NCBI RefSeq assembly: GCF_013410405.1
Contig: NZ_JACCFK010000001.1
Span: 4,278,001-4,342,000, forward strand
DNA from: Amycolatopsis endophytica
GTDB taxonomy: Bacteria; Actinomycetota; Actinomycetes; Mycobacteriales; Pseudonocardiaceae
Reading direction: 5' to 3'
Length of the DNA: 64,000 nt
The position numbers and the translations under genes are program-made. Shown here one piece after another: positions 1 to 8,217 of this stretch. The notes beneath the pieces were generated by a model. That model made no database searches and was not told the DNA's origin. It worked only from the letters and a program-made list of their open reading frames with translations. Each line of letters begins with the position of its first letter. Position 1 is the stretch's first letter.

Positions 1-626
1 TGCGGGCCACTCAGCACCGCGGTGCCCAGTTCGGCGTTCGCGACCGGGACGATATCCGTCCCCGGCGCGTCCACGGTCAGGTTTTCGCAGGTCAGACCGC
101 CTTCGTTGCCGCCGGTCAGCGCCACGGCCGCGGCTCGTGCCTCCGGTTCCCACCGCGCGTAGGCTTCCGGCAGCGCCGAGCGCTGGACGAGCTGCGCGGC
201 CTGGGTGACCGTCAGCTCCGCCCAGCCCGGCTGGTCACGGAGCCGCTCGTAGAATGCCGCCGCCGCGTACAGCGGGTCGGTCACCTGCTCGTAGGTGCCC
301 CAGCCCTGGCTCGGCCGCTGCTGGAACAGTCCCGCCGAGTCACGGTCACCGCCGGGCAGGTTCCGCAGCCCGGACTCCTGCATCGCGGTGGCGAGGGCGA
401 CGGTCACGGCGTGGTCGGGCATGCCGAGGCGCCGTCCCACGGCGGCGATCGTGGCGGAGTTGCGCGCCTGTTCGACGGTGAGGCCGTAACTCTCGCCGTC
501 CGAAGCGGTGACCGTGCACCCCGGACGCGGCTTCGGCTTGCCCGCGAGCACGAGCCCTCCCACGACGGCCACGGCCACCACGACGGCGAGGACGAGGGCC
601 AGCAGCGGCCCGCGACTGTTCCGCAT
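1..626 (-). CDS. Membrane-anchored lytic-transglycosylase-like protein (3' end cut by window)
   Basis: About 208 residues are visible from an ATG at 626; the C-terminus lies outside the window. Residues 7-29 form one hydrophobic anchor, followed by a Pro-rich linker. The next region contains ATAMQESGLRN (Glu84) and DSAGLFQQRPSQGWGT, a pattern typical of lysozyme/lytic-transglycosylase folds in which the Glu is catalytic. The inferred role is cleavage or remodelling of peptidoglycan outside the membrane. Close relatives in actinomycetes are often given vague or wrong names, so the enzymatic function is an inference from the motif. It is transcribed divergently from the mannosyltransferase at 796. 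Confidence 0.6.
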   Translation of the reverse strand, partial: MRNSRGPLLALVLAVVVAVAVVGGLVLAGKPKPRPGCTVTASDGESYGLTVEQARNSATIAAVGRRLGMPDHAVTVALATAMQESGLRNLPGGDRDSAGLFQQRPSQGWGTYEQVTDPLYAAAAFYERLRDQPGWAELTVTQAAQLVQRSALPEAYARWEPEARAAAVALTGGNEGGLTCENLTVDAPGTDIVPVANAELGTAVLSGP

Positions 627-795
627 GCTCCCCCTCCCTCTCGCGGTACCTTCCCGTCAGACGTCCGGCGTCGCCCGTGGTTGTCCGTACCCGCCGGACG
701 TGCCCGGAAACGGTGTCCCCGTTACCCGGACGAGGTGCGAAACCGGGTGCGATACCGTTCGTGCCGAACCTCCACCGCGCACGAAGGATTTGATC

Positions 796-1533
796 ATGGG
801 AGAGAGCTCCCCGAAGGTCACGGTCGTCGTCCCGACCTACAACGAGCGGGACAACCTGCCCCGTCTCGTCGGCCAGCTCACCGACCTCGGCCTGCCCGAT
901 CTGCACGTGCTCGTGGTGGACGACAACTCGCCGGACGGCACCGGCGACATCGCCGACAAGCTCGCGACCGAGGACCCCGGCCGCATCGGCGTGCTGCACC
1001 GGACCGAAAAGGACGGACTCGGCCGCGCCTACATCGCCGGGATCACCCGCGCGCTGGACGAGGACGCCGACATCGTCATCCAGATGGATGCCGACCTGTC
1101 CCATCCGGCCGAGGCGGTCCCGCGGATGATCGACGTACTGTCCACCTCGGACGCCGCCGTCGTGCTCGGTTCCCGCTACGTGGCGGGCGGATCGCTGGCC
1201 GGGGAGTGGGGCTGGCACCGCAAGGCGCTGTCGGCGTGGGCGAACTTCTACGTCAACGCGATCCTGCGGCTGCACGTGAAGGACGCGACCGCCGGGTTCA
1301 AGGCGTGGCGCGCGGAGACGTTGCGGCGCATCGACATCGCCACGATCCGCAGCAACGGGTACGCGTTCCAGGTCGAGATGAACCACCGCACGGTCAAGCA
1401 GGGGCTGCGGATCGCCGAAATCCCCATCCGGTTCGAAGAGCGCGCCGACGGTGTGTCGAAAATGAGCCTGGCGGTGCAGCTGGAGTCGGCGCTCATGCCG
1501 TGGAAGCTGTTGTTCGGCCGCAAGCTCGGCTGA
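796..1533 (+). CDS. ppm1: Polyprenol-phosphate mannosyltransferase (GT2)
   Basis: A 245-residue family 2 glycosyltransferase of the dolichol-phosphate-mannose synthase type. It transfers mannose from GDP-mannose to polyprenyl phosphate, making the donor for lipoglycan and protein mannosylation on the outer side of the membrane. VVPTYNERDNLP begins the nucleotide-binding fold, VVDDNSPDGT carries the first acidic pair, and QMDADLSHP holds the DXD-type metal site. The reading frame is open further upstream, but ATG 796 gives the family N-terminus (GESSPKVTVVVPTYNE). There is no membrane domain and no fused apolipoprotein N-acyltransferase domain, unlike the mycobacterial two-domain Ppm1. Confidence 0.85.
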   Translation: MGESSPKVTVVVPTYNERDNLPRLVGQLTDLGLPDLHVLVVDDNSPDGTGDIADKLATEDPGRIGVLHRTEKDGLGRAYIAGITRALDEDADIVIQMDADLSHPAEAVPRMIDVLSTSDAAVVLGSRYVAGGSLAGEWGWHRKALSAWANFYVNAILRLHVKDATAGFKAWRAETLRRIDIATIRSNGYAFQVEMNHRTVKQGLRIAEIPIRFEERADGVSKMSLAVQLESALMPWKLLFGRKLG

Positions 1534-1613
1534 ACCTACGCACCTCGGCGTAGGTCCAGGCCGCGCTTCCCGGCGGATGCCGCGACGCGGCCCGCTCCGC
1601 GACAGTGGGGCGC

Positions 1614-2129
1614 ATGAAACTGAGGGCGCGGGGACGCAAGGCCTGGCTGGCGACGCACATCGTGTCCGCGGGCGCGTGGATCGGTATCGACGTGGTGCTG
1701 GCGGTGCTGGTGTTCACGGCGCTGCTGGCCAGCGACCCGTCGCTGGCCGCCGTGTGCTATCAGGCGCTGCGGGTGTTCGCGGTGTGGCCGCTGCTGGTGA
1801 CCGGCCTGGTGTGCCTCGGCAGCGGCGTCGCGCTCGGGCTGGGCACGAAGTACGGCTTGGTGCGGTACTGGTGGGTCGCCGCGAAACTGGCGCTCAACAT
1901 CGTGCTGACCGTGCTGGGACTGGTGGCACTGCGGCCGGGCCTCGACGAGGCGGCGGTCTACGGGCAGTCGTTGCTGGCGGGAGTGCCCGGGGCGGAGCCG
2001 AACCTGATCTTCCCGCCGATCGTGTCGCCCGCCTGCCTGCTGATCGCGGTGCTGCTGTCGGTGTACAAGCCGGGTGGCCGCGCCCGGCGCCGCGACAGGA
2101 CCGGCGAAGCAGCTCGTGCCGGGAAGTGA
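1614..2129 (+). CDS. Small integral membrane protein of unknown function
   Basis: About 171 residues with four hydrophobic segments (roughly residues 10-38, 46-75, 82-104 and 132-150), ending in a basic tail rich in Arg. The pattern resembles the DUF2269-like small membrane proteins of actinomycetes, which have no defined function. ATG 1614 was chosen; an in-frame GTG at 1605 is also possible, since neither has a clear ribosome site. It follows the mannosyltransferase by 80 bases on the same strand and could be co-transcribed. Confidence 0.6.
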   Translation: MKLRARGRKAWLATHIVSAGAWIGIDVVLAVLVFTALLASDPSLAAVCYQALRVFAVWPLLVTGLVCLGSGVALGLGTKYGLVRYWWVAAKLALNIVLTVLGLVALRPGLDEAAVYGQSLLAGVPGAEPNLIFPPIVSPACLLIAVLLSVYKPGGRARRRDRTGEAARAGK

Positions 2130-2266
2130 GCGGTGGCGGGCTTTTCCCTCGGTGCCGGTGGCGCTCCCGCCCGCGGCAGGGGGACGACCGGCTCTACGGC
2201 CAGTGAGCCCGGCCAACCGCGGGCGAAACGGCCACCGAGGCCGGGTGACGGTGGTAAGAAGGCGAA

Positions 2267-4303
2267 ATGATCAGCGATGCCTTCTCCGACCTCGGCGCCT
2301 ACGTCCGTCTGCCGCGACTGTCCGGTCTGGTGCTTTCCCCCGACGGCCGTCGTCTCGTCGTCGGTGTGGCGACGCCCGATGAGAAGAAGAACCGGTACAC
2401 CACGGCGCTCTGGGAGGTGGACCCGGCGGGCGAGCGGGTGGCGCGGCGGTTGACCCGCAGTGCCGAGGGGGAGTCCGGTGCCGCCTTCACCCCTGGTGGT
2501 GACCTGCTGTTCGTCTCGGCCCGGCCGGATTCCGCTGCTGACGGTGAGGATGCGCCGAAGAGCGCGCTGTGGCTCCAGCCCGCGGGCGGCGGGGACGCGC
2601 GTGTCGTGGCGGCTCCGGCCGGGGGCGTGCGCAACGTCGTCGTCGCCGCGGAGGCCGGGACCGTCGTGGCGGGGGCGCCGATGATGCCGTCGGCGACGGA
2701 CCTCGACCACGACGCCGAGGTCCGCAAGAGCCGCAAGGACGCCGGGGTCTCCGCGATCCTGCACGAGGGTTACCCGGTGCGCTTCTGGGACCACGACCTC
2801 GGCCCGGACCGCACCCGGCTGGTCGCCGCCGACGGTGTCCCGGACGGGGAGGACCGTCTCGCGCTGCGGGATCTGACCGGCCACTGCGGGCGGGCGCTGG
2901 ACGACGAGGCGTCCTGGGACCTCTCGCCCGACGGCCGCACCGTCGTCACCACCTGGATGGTGCCCGAGGCGGGTGGCTCGCAGCGGTCGACGGTCGTCGC
3001 GATCGACGTGGCCAGCGGGCAGCGCCGGGTCCTCGCCGACGATGCCGACCACGAGTACGAGACGCCCCGGATCTCGCCCGACGGCACGCAGGTCGCGATC
3101 GCCGTCTACCAGCGCTCCACCCCGCACGACCCGGGCGACTACTGGATGTCGCTGGTCCCGCTCACCGGCGGCGACCCGCGGCCGGTCACCAGGGACTGGG
3201 ACCGCTGGCCGCACCCGGCGCGGTGGCTGCCCGACGGCTCGGCGTTCGTCGTCGCGGCCGACGACCTCGGCCGGTCGCCGCTGTGGCTGGTCGACGCCAC
3301 AAGCGGGGACGTCCGGCGGCTGACCGCGGACGACGGCGCCTACAGCGACCCGCGCGTCTCGCCCGACGGGCAGCAGGTCTACGCGCTGCGTTCCGCCGTC
3401 GACCACCCGCCGGCGCCGGTGCGCGTCCCGCTCGACGGCTCCGGCTTCGTGCCACTGCCCGGTCCGGCCGAGGCCCTCGGTCTGGACGCCGAGATCCCCG
3501 GACGCCTCGAAGAAGTCCTCACCACCGCAGAGGACGGCACCCCGCTGCGAGCGTGGCTGGCGCTGCCGAAGGACGCCGGCCCGGACGCGCAGGCGCCGCT
3601 GCTGTTGTGGATCCACGGTGGACCGCTCGGTTCGTGGAACGCGTGGCAGTGGCGCTGGAACCCGTGGCTCGCCGTCGCCAAGGGGTACGCGGTCGTGCTG
3701 CCCGACCCCGGGATCTCGACCGGGTACGGACGCGACTTCATCGCACGCGGCTGGGGCGCGTGGGGCGCCGAGCCCTACACCGACCTGATGGCGGTCGCCG
3801 ACGAGGCGGAGCGGCACCCGGGCGTCGACGCGACGCGGACCGCGGCGATGGGCGGCTCGTTCGGCGGCTACATGGCCAACTGGGTAGCCGGGCACACCGG
3901 CCGCTTCAAGGCGATCGTCACGCACGCCTCGCTGTGGGCGCTGGACCAGTTCGGGCCGACGACCGACGCGACCTACTACTGGCGCCGCGAGCTGACCCCG
4001 GAGATGGCCGAGGCGAACTCGCCGCACCGCTTCGCCGACGACATCACCAGCCCGATGCTCGTGATCCACGGCGACAAGGACTACCGCGTCCCGGTCGGCG
4101 AGGGACTGCGGCTGTGGTGGGACCTGGTGTCCCGCTCGGCGGGAGAGGACGGCTCGACGCCGCACAAGTTCCTCTACTTCCCGGACGAGAACCACTGGAT
4201 CCTCACCCCGCACCACGCGAAGGTCTGGTACTCCACGGTGTTCGCGTTCCTCGCGCAGCACGTGCTGGGCCAGGACTGGGAGCGGCCCGGCCTGCTGGGC
4301 TGA
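2267..4303 (+). CDS. Prolyl oligopeptidase family (S9) serine peptidase
   Basis: A 678-residue cytoplasmic peptidase with the S9 layout. The N-terminal part (about residues 15-390) carries beta-propeller repeats with SPDG motifs (LSPDGR, ISPDGT, VSPDGQ). The C-terminal alpha/beta-hydrolase domain (about 410-670) contains LLLWIHGGPLGSW (oxyanion region), GGSFGGYM with nucleophile Ser531, IHGDKDYRVP with Asp605, and DENHWI with His643. These are the acylaminoacyl-peptidase/DPP-like triad positions. The ATG at 2267 is preceded by a purine-rich AAGAAGG site. No signal peptide is visible. Substrate unknown; short peptides or N-acylated peptides are usual for the family. Confidence 0.9.
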   Translation: MISDAFSDLGAYVRLPRLSGLVLSPDGRRLVVGVATPDEKKNRYTTALWEVDPAGERVARRLTRSAEGESGAAFTPGGDLLFVSARPDSAADGEDAPKSALWLQPAGGGDARVVAAPAGGVRNVVVAAEAGTVVAGAPMMPSATDLDHDAEVRKSRKDAGVSAILHEGYPVRFWDHDLGPDRTRLVAADGVPDGEDRLALRDLTGHCGRALDDEASWDLSPDGRTVVTTWMVPEAGGSQRSTVVAIDVASGQRRVLADDADHEYETPRISPDGTQVAIAVYQRSTPHDPGDYWMSLVPLTGGDPRPVTRDWDRWPHPARWLPDGSAFVVAADDLGRSPLWLVDATSGDVRRLTADDGAYSDPRVSPDGQQVYALRSAVDHPPAPVRVPLDGSGFVPLPGPAEALGLDAEIPGRLEEVLTTAEDGTPLRAWLALPKDAGPDAQAPLLLWIHGGPLGSWNAWQWRWNPWLAVAKGYAVVLPDPGISTGYGRDFIARGWGAWGAEPYTDLMAVADEAERHPGVDATRTAAMGGSFGGYMANWVAGHTGRFKAIVTHASLWALDQFGPTTDATYYWRRELTPEMAEANSPHRFADDITSPMLVIHGDKDYRVPVGEGLRLWWDLVSRSAGEDGSTPHKFLYFPDENHWILTPHHAKVWYSTVFAFLAQHVLGQDWERPGLLG

Positions 4304-4330
4304 GGGTTGAACCGCACGGAAGTGGGAAAG

Positions 4331-4363
4331 CCCTTCCTCGTCATCGTCACCGGCGAGGGAGGG
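4331..4363 (+). promoter_or_regulatory. Leader hairpin covering the catalase ribosome-binding site
   Basis: CCCTTCCTCG (4331-4340) pairs with CGAGGGAGGG (4354-4363) over 10 bp with one G-U wobble and a 13-base loop. The right arm is the Shine-Dalgarno sequence of the manganese catalase, whose GTG start lies 4 bases further on. The pairing is seen in the sequence; translational control by it is inference. Confidence 0.45.
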
Positions 4364-4367
4364 GCCC

Positions 4368-5384
4368 GTGTTCCGTCATACGAAGATGTTGCAGTTCGAG
4401 GCGAAGCCGGCGGGGCCGGATCCGTTGTACGCGCGCAAGCTGCAGGAGTTGATCGGGGGTGCCTACGGTGAGATGACGGTGACGATGCAGTACCTGTTCC
4501 AGGGCTGGAACTGTCGTATCGAGGGCAAGTACAAGGATCTGATCATGGACACCGCGACCGAGGAGATCGGTCACGTCGAAATGCTGGCCACCATGGTCGC
4601 CCGCCTGCTCGAGGGTGCTCCGGCCACCGCGACGGCCGAGGCGGCGAAGGATCCGGTGATGGCGGCGGTGCTGGGCGGGATGGACCCGCAGCAGGCGATC
4701 GTCAGCGGCGGTGGGGCGGTACCGGCCGATTCCAACGGCACCCCGTGGAACGGTAAGTACATCGTGGCCTCCGGTAACCTGCTGGCCGATTTCCGGGCCA
4801 ACGCCGCCGCCGAGGCGCAGGGCCGGTTGCAGACCGCCCGGCTGTACAACATGACCGACGATCCGGGCGTGAAGGACATGCTCAAGTTCAACCTCGCCCG
4901 CGACACCGTGCACCAGAAACAGTGGCTGCGCGCCATCGAAGAACTCCAGGCCGACGGCCTGGAATCCGACATCGCCCCCAACGACCTGTTCGACGTGGAA
5001 GACCAGACCCACAACAACACCATCTGGCACCTCTCCGACGGACCCGACGGCAACAAAGGCGGCTGGGCCACCGGAGAAGACCGCATCGAATACCTCATGG
5101 ACCCCGAAGCCCTCGGCGGCCCCGGCACCGCACCCGAACCCGACCCCGCCCTCTACGCCACCCACGCCGACGGAACGCGTCCGGCGGAGGGCGACGTCGA
5201 GACCTACTACGCCGATGGCCGGTGGAAGAACCAGGTGGTCGGCAACAGCCGCGCGTCCAGCACCGGCGAGAAGAAGGCCGAAGCCCAGGCCCAGGGGCGT
5301 GAACTGGCCCGCAAACGAGGCGTCACCCACGTCGTGCGGCGAAAGGACGGCGAGATCGCGGAGAAGCACGACTACGGGAAGTGA
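4368..5384 (+). CDS. Manganese (non-heme) catalase with C-terminal DUF2188-like domain
   Basis: 338 residues. The first ~275 match dimanganese catalases, cytosolic enzymes that disproportionate hydrogen peroxide. Metal-ligand helices are visible as GGAYGEMTVTMQYLFQ, TEEIGHVEM (Glu-Glu-x-x-His) and RDTVHQKQW. The last ~63 residues (from about 276) match the DUF2188 pattern: YYADGRWKNQVVGNSRA, then an Ala-rich helix, then VVRRKDGEIAEKHDYG. DUF2188 normally forms small stand-alone proteins, so this is an added module. The GTG at 4368 is fixed by GAGGGAGGGG just upstream. Synonymous codon choice changes sharply around 4900-5170 (GAA and C-ending codons) and reverts afterwards. Confidence 0.9.
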   Translation: MFRHTKMLQFEAKPAGPDPLYARKLQELIGGAYGEMTVTMQYLFQGWNCRIEGKYKDLIMDTATEEIGHVEMLATMVARLLEGAPATATAEAAKDPVMAAVLGGMDPQQAIVSGGGAVPADSNGTPWNGKYIVASGNLLADFRANAAAEAQGRLQTARLYNMTDDPGVKDMLKFNLARDTVHQKQWLRAIEELQADGLESDIAPNDLFDVEDQTHNNTIWHLSDGPDGNKGGWATGEDRIEYLMDPEALGGPGTAPEPDPALYATHADGTRPAEGDVETYYADGRWKNQVVGNSRASSTGEKKAEAQAQGRELARKRGVTHVVRRKDGEIAEKHDYGK

Positions 5385-5536
5385 CTCCCCGGACCGCAAG
5401 CCGGAATGCCTCGATGGAATGTATTTTCGGCGGTAACCACTCGGACGGGTGGCGAGGTCCGTGCTTTTCCCAGCGGAAATGGCTAAGTTTCGGCGTCTCG
5501 TTCGAAGAAGCATTTCCCGAGGGAAGGAAACCCCCA

Positions 5537-5788
5537 GTGTCGCGCACACTTCGTGCTGGTCTCGTCGGTCTCGCGGCCGCCTCGGCGGTCCTGTCGGCGA
5601 CGGGCGCCGCGCACGCGGACGCTTCGCTTCCGCAGCTCAAGGCCGTCGGCATGACTCTCAACGGCCTGATGGGCGCGGGTGGCACGCCCAGCCCGCTCAC
5701 CGCCGTGACCGGCGGGGAAAGCGCGCTGTCCCCGCTCACCGGCGGTAACCCCCTCTCGCCGGTGACCGGCAAGCTGCCGATCGGCTGA
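5537..5788 (+). CDS. Small secreted protein of unknown function
   Basis: An 83-residue protein from GTG 5537, preceded by GGGAAGG. Residues 1-28 are a classical signal peptide (Arg, then a hydrophobic Ala/Leu/Val stretch, then a TGAAHA-type cleavage site before DAS). The mature part is ~55 residues rich in Gly, Thr, Pro and Leu with repeated short phrases (SPLTAVTGG, SPLTGG, SPVTG). It has no cysteines and no recognised domain. Small Gly/Pro-rich exported proteins like this are common in actinomycetes. It is followed at once by a strong terminator. Confidence 0.6.
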   Translation: MSRTLRAGLVGLAAASAVLSATGAAHADASLPQLKAVGMTLNGLMGAGGTPSPLTAVTGGESALSPLTGGNPLSPVTGKLPIG

Positions 5789-5802
5789 GCACGACCGCCT
5801 CG

Positions 5803-5840
5803 GGCGCGCCACGGAAACCCGTTTCCGTGGCGCGCCTTTT
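5803..5840. terminator. Bidirectional rho-independent terminator
   Basis: A perfect 15-bp stem (5803-5817 with 5822-5836), a 4-base loop and a following TTTT. It lies between the convergent small secreted protein and the GAF-ANTAR gene. Confidence 0.85.
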
Positions 5841-5845
5841 CCGTG

Positions 5846-6589
5846 TCAGCGCCGCAGGGAATCGAGCAGTTTCCGGGCCACCACGGCGAGTTTGGTGTTC
5901 GTCCGCTGCGATTCTTCGACCAGCCGGGCGAACGCCTCATCCGCGGTGCAGCCGTGGATCGCCATCAGCACACCCTTCGCCTGGTCGATGTCCGCCCGCG
6001 AGGTCAGCGCCGTCTCCAGCTGGCCGATCTTGCGGTTGGTCGCCTCCCAGCGGCGGGCGTTGGCGAAGGCGTCGCACGCGGCGGTGACGAACAGGCGCAT
6101 CATCTGCTCGTCGTAGGGGTCGAAGGCCCGCGCGGTGAAGCTGTACATGTCGAGTCCGCCCACGACCTCGTCATCACCGTCGGCGGGACCGCCGGGTACC
6201 AGCAGCGGCACGGACAGGTAGGTGTTGACCCCGGCCGCCTTCGCCGACGCGGTGAACTCCGGCCACTCCTCTTCGTGCTCGCCGATGACGGCGCGCACGG
6301 GGTGCCGACGGGTAGCAGCCTCGACACAGGGCCCGCGGTGGGTCTTGTACTGGTCCTCGTCGATGCCCACGACCCGTTGGTCGGTGGTCGCGAGCAGGTA
6401 CGGCAGACCGTTGTCGTCGAGCGCGGTGATGGTGGCGGCGTCGGCGTCCGGAAGGGTCGCGACGGCGCCCTCGGCGATGCCCCGCACGGCGTCCTCCAGA
6501 GACTGGCCCGCCGCCTGGACGCACAGATCCTCCAGCGCCTCCGTGACGTGGTCGAGGCGGGCGAAGTGGTCGTCGCTGCCGTCGCTCAT
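5846..6589 (-). CDS. GAF-ANTAR RNA-binding antitermination regulator
   Basis: 247 residues. A GAF-type sensor domain (about 20-170) is followed by a C-terminal ANTAR domain (about 185-240: ADIDQAKGVLMAIHGCTADEAFARL). ANTAR proteins bind paired-hexaloop hairpins in nascent RNA to prevent termination; GAF domains bind small ligands or act redox-sensitively. The ATG at 6589 overlaps the stop of the upstream methyltransferase by 4 bases (ATGA), so the two are translationally coupled. No paired hexaloop target was recognised in the window. Confidence 0.85.
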   Translation of the reverse strand: MSDGSDDHFARLDHVTEALEDLCVQAAGQSLEDAVRGIAEGAVATLPDADAATITALDDNGLPYLLATTDQRVVGIDEDQYKTHRGPCVEAATRRHPVRAVIGEHEEEWPEFTASAKAAGVNTYLSVPLLVPGGPADGDDEVVGGLDMYSFTARAFDPYDEQMMRLFVTAACDAFANARRWEATNRKIGQLETALTSRADIDQAKGVLMAIHGCTADEAFARLVEESQRTNTKLAVVARKLLDSLRR

Positions 6590-7560
6590 AGCGCGCGGAT
6601 ACCCGGCGCTCCTGTTCCGTAACCGGAGGTCTTGCGCAGCCAGATGTTGCCCCCCGGGTTGCGCGCCATGTCCGGAACCGCCGTTTCCAGACGCTCGCGG
6701 TGCCGCGCCCACAGGTACCGCTGGAACCACCGGATTTCGAAACGCGGGTTGTCCATGAGGAACGCGCGCAGCAGGTAGACCTCCTGCCAGGCGCGCCCCT
6801 CGGTGACCCAGTCGAGCGGGTACTCGAACGGGAAGAACACGTCGTGCAGGTGGATCCAGACGCCGTCGGCGAGCCGGGGCAGCACCTCGAAGAACAGGTG
6901 GTTGACGTCGGAACCCGCCTTCACCACGTGGGTGGAGTCGATGAACAGCACGTCGCCGGATTCCAGCGCGAGGAACGGGTCCAGCGGCACGTCCTGCACC
7001 GGCTGCTCGTGCACGGTCACGCGCTGTGCATCGCCTGGGCGCAGCACCGACTCCAGCCGCTGCGGGTACGGCTCGACGAACGTCAGGTCGACCGAGCCGT
7101 CCAGCCAGTGTTCCACGGTGTTCAGCGTCATCGCCGAGGAGTGGCCGGAGCCGATCTCCACGAACCGCCGCGGGCGCAGGTGCCGCAACATCGCGTGCAG
7201 GACCAGGGCGTCGGACCAGGAGTACTCGGGGTTGTCCGGGAAGTAGCGGTACTCCGGTGACCGCTCCGCGGGAACAGGGTGATCCGTGAGCAGCTCGGCG
7301 AGCACCGGGAGCAGGGCGAGCTGTTCGTCTTCGCGCAGGTCGATGCCCAGCGGGTCGCGGCTGGGGTCGAACAGCTCCGCGGACCGGGCCACGACCTGGG
7401 CCGGATCGGGCTGGGGCGAGTAGAAGTGGCCCGGCGGCACCCACGTGCGGTAGGCCGCCAGCTCGGCTTCGAGGGCCGCGTGCCGTGCCAGCAGGCCGTC
7501 GTGGGTCCGGCGCGACACCGCGTACCGCCTGGCCAGCCCGCGTAACGGCGCACCGATCAT
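6586..7560 (-). CDS. Class I SAM-dependent methyltransferase-like protein
   Basis: 324 residues from ATG 7560. VEIGSGHSSAMTLNT is the SAM-binding motif I. It is followed by LTFVEPYPQRL (acidic residue at the end of strand 2), then DVLFIDSTHVVKAGSD and VWIHLHDVFFPFEYP, a pattern shared with cephalosporin-hydroxylase/macrocin-O-methyltransferase-like (Methyltransf_24) proteins. About 120 residues precede the Rossmann core. The substrate is unknown. It is the first gene of a two-gene unit with the GAF-ANTAR regulator and is divergent from trpF. Confidence 0.7.
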   Translation of the reverse strand: MIGAPLRGLARRYAVSRRTHDGLLARHAALEAELAAYRTWVPPGHFYSPQPDPAQVVARSAELFDPSRDPLGIDLREDEQLALLPVLAELLTDHPVPAERSPEYRYFPDNPEYSWSDALVLHAMLRHLRPRRFVEIGSGHSSAMTLNTVEHWLDGSVDLTFVEPYPQRLESVLRPGDAQRVTVHEQPVQDVPLDPFLALESGDVLFIDSTHVVKAGSDVNHLFFEVLPRLADGVWIHLHDVFFPFEYPLDWVTEGRAWQEVYLLRAFLMDNPRFEIRWFQRYLWARHRERLETAVPDMARNPGGNIWLRKTSGYGTGAPGIRAL

Positions 7561-7602
7561 GGGCACGGCGGCAGTGTAGACGGAGGCGGCGCCTACCCTG
7601 GT

Positions 7603-8196
7603 GTGGTGTTCGTGAAGATCTGCGGCCTGCGCACCGAGGCCGATGTGGAGTGCGCGGTGACGGCCGGGGCCGACGCGGTCGGGTTCGTGCTGACCGCCAG
7701 CCCGCGGCAGATCACCGCTGAGGAAACCGCGCGCCTGGTGTCCTTGGTGCCGCCGGAGGTGCTCACCGTCGGGGTGTTCCTGGGCATGCCCGTCGCCGAG
7801 GTGCGCGACGTCGCGGTCAAGACCGGGCTGGGCGCGGTCCAGCTGCACGGCCGCGGGTACACCGCCGATGACTTCGGCGCGCTCGCCGGCCTGGGCATCC
7901 GGTTGGTGCGGGCCACCTCGACCGACGGTGAGCCGGTCGAGGTCGGCGCGTTCGGCGAGGACATGCTGATCCTCGACTCGCCGCGCGCCGGATCGGGTGA
8001 GCAGTGGAGCTGGTCCGCGCTGCGCGGGCAGACCGGCCGGTGGCTGCTCGCCGGCGGACTGCGGCCGGACACCGTCAGCGAGGCGGTCGAGGCCGTGCGC
8101 CCCTGGGGTCTCGACGTCTCCAGCGGTGTGGAATCCACGCGGGGGACGAAAGACCACGGCCTGATCCGCGAATTCCTCGCCGCCGCGCGTTCCTGA
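7603..8196 (+). CDS. trpF: Phosphoribosylanthranilate isomerase
   Basis: A 197-residue TIM-barrel enzyme that converts N-(5-phosphoribosyl)anthranilate to CdRP in tryptophan synthesis. VKICGLR carries the catalytic Cys7, LILDSP holds the catalytic Asp125, and LAGGLRPDTVSEAV plus GLDVSSGVE form the phosphate-binding ends. The start is GTG 7603. No other trp gene is nearby. In many actinomycetes PriA performs this step and no trpF exists, so a dedicated copy is notable. Confidence 0.93.
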   Translation: MVFVKICGLRTEADVECAVTAGADAVGFVLTASPRQITAEETARLVSLVPPEVLTVGVFLGMPVAEVRDVAVKTGLGAVQLHGRGYTADDFGALAGLGIRLVRATSTDGEPVEVGAFGEDMLILDSPRAGSGEQWSWSALRGQTGRWLLAGGLRPDTVSEAVEAVRPWGLDVSSGVESTRGTKDHGLIREFLAAARS

Positions 8197-8217
8197 CGGC
8201 GGGAGGAAACCCGCGTC
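8195..8217. terminator. Short hairpin between convergent trpF and small membrane gene
   Basis: GAC-G-GCGGG (8195-8203) pairs with CCCGC-GTC (8210-8217) with one bulged base and a 6-base loop. It lies exactly where the two convergent stop codons meet. There is no U-tract, so terminator function is only likely. Confidence 0.35.

Noticed and set aside
1958..4261. 767-codon open frame on the minus strand opposite the S9 peptidase
   Set aside because: It is the antisense shadow of a GC-rich gene. The protein is Arg/Val/Pro-rich, matches no family, and the plus strand has full S9 motifs.
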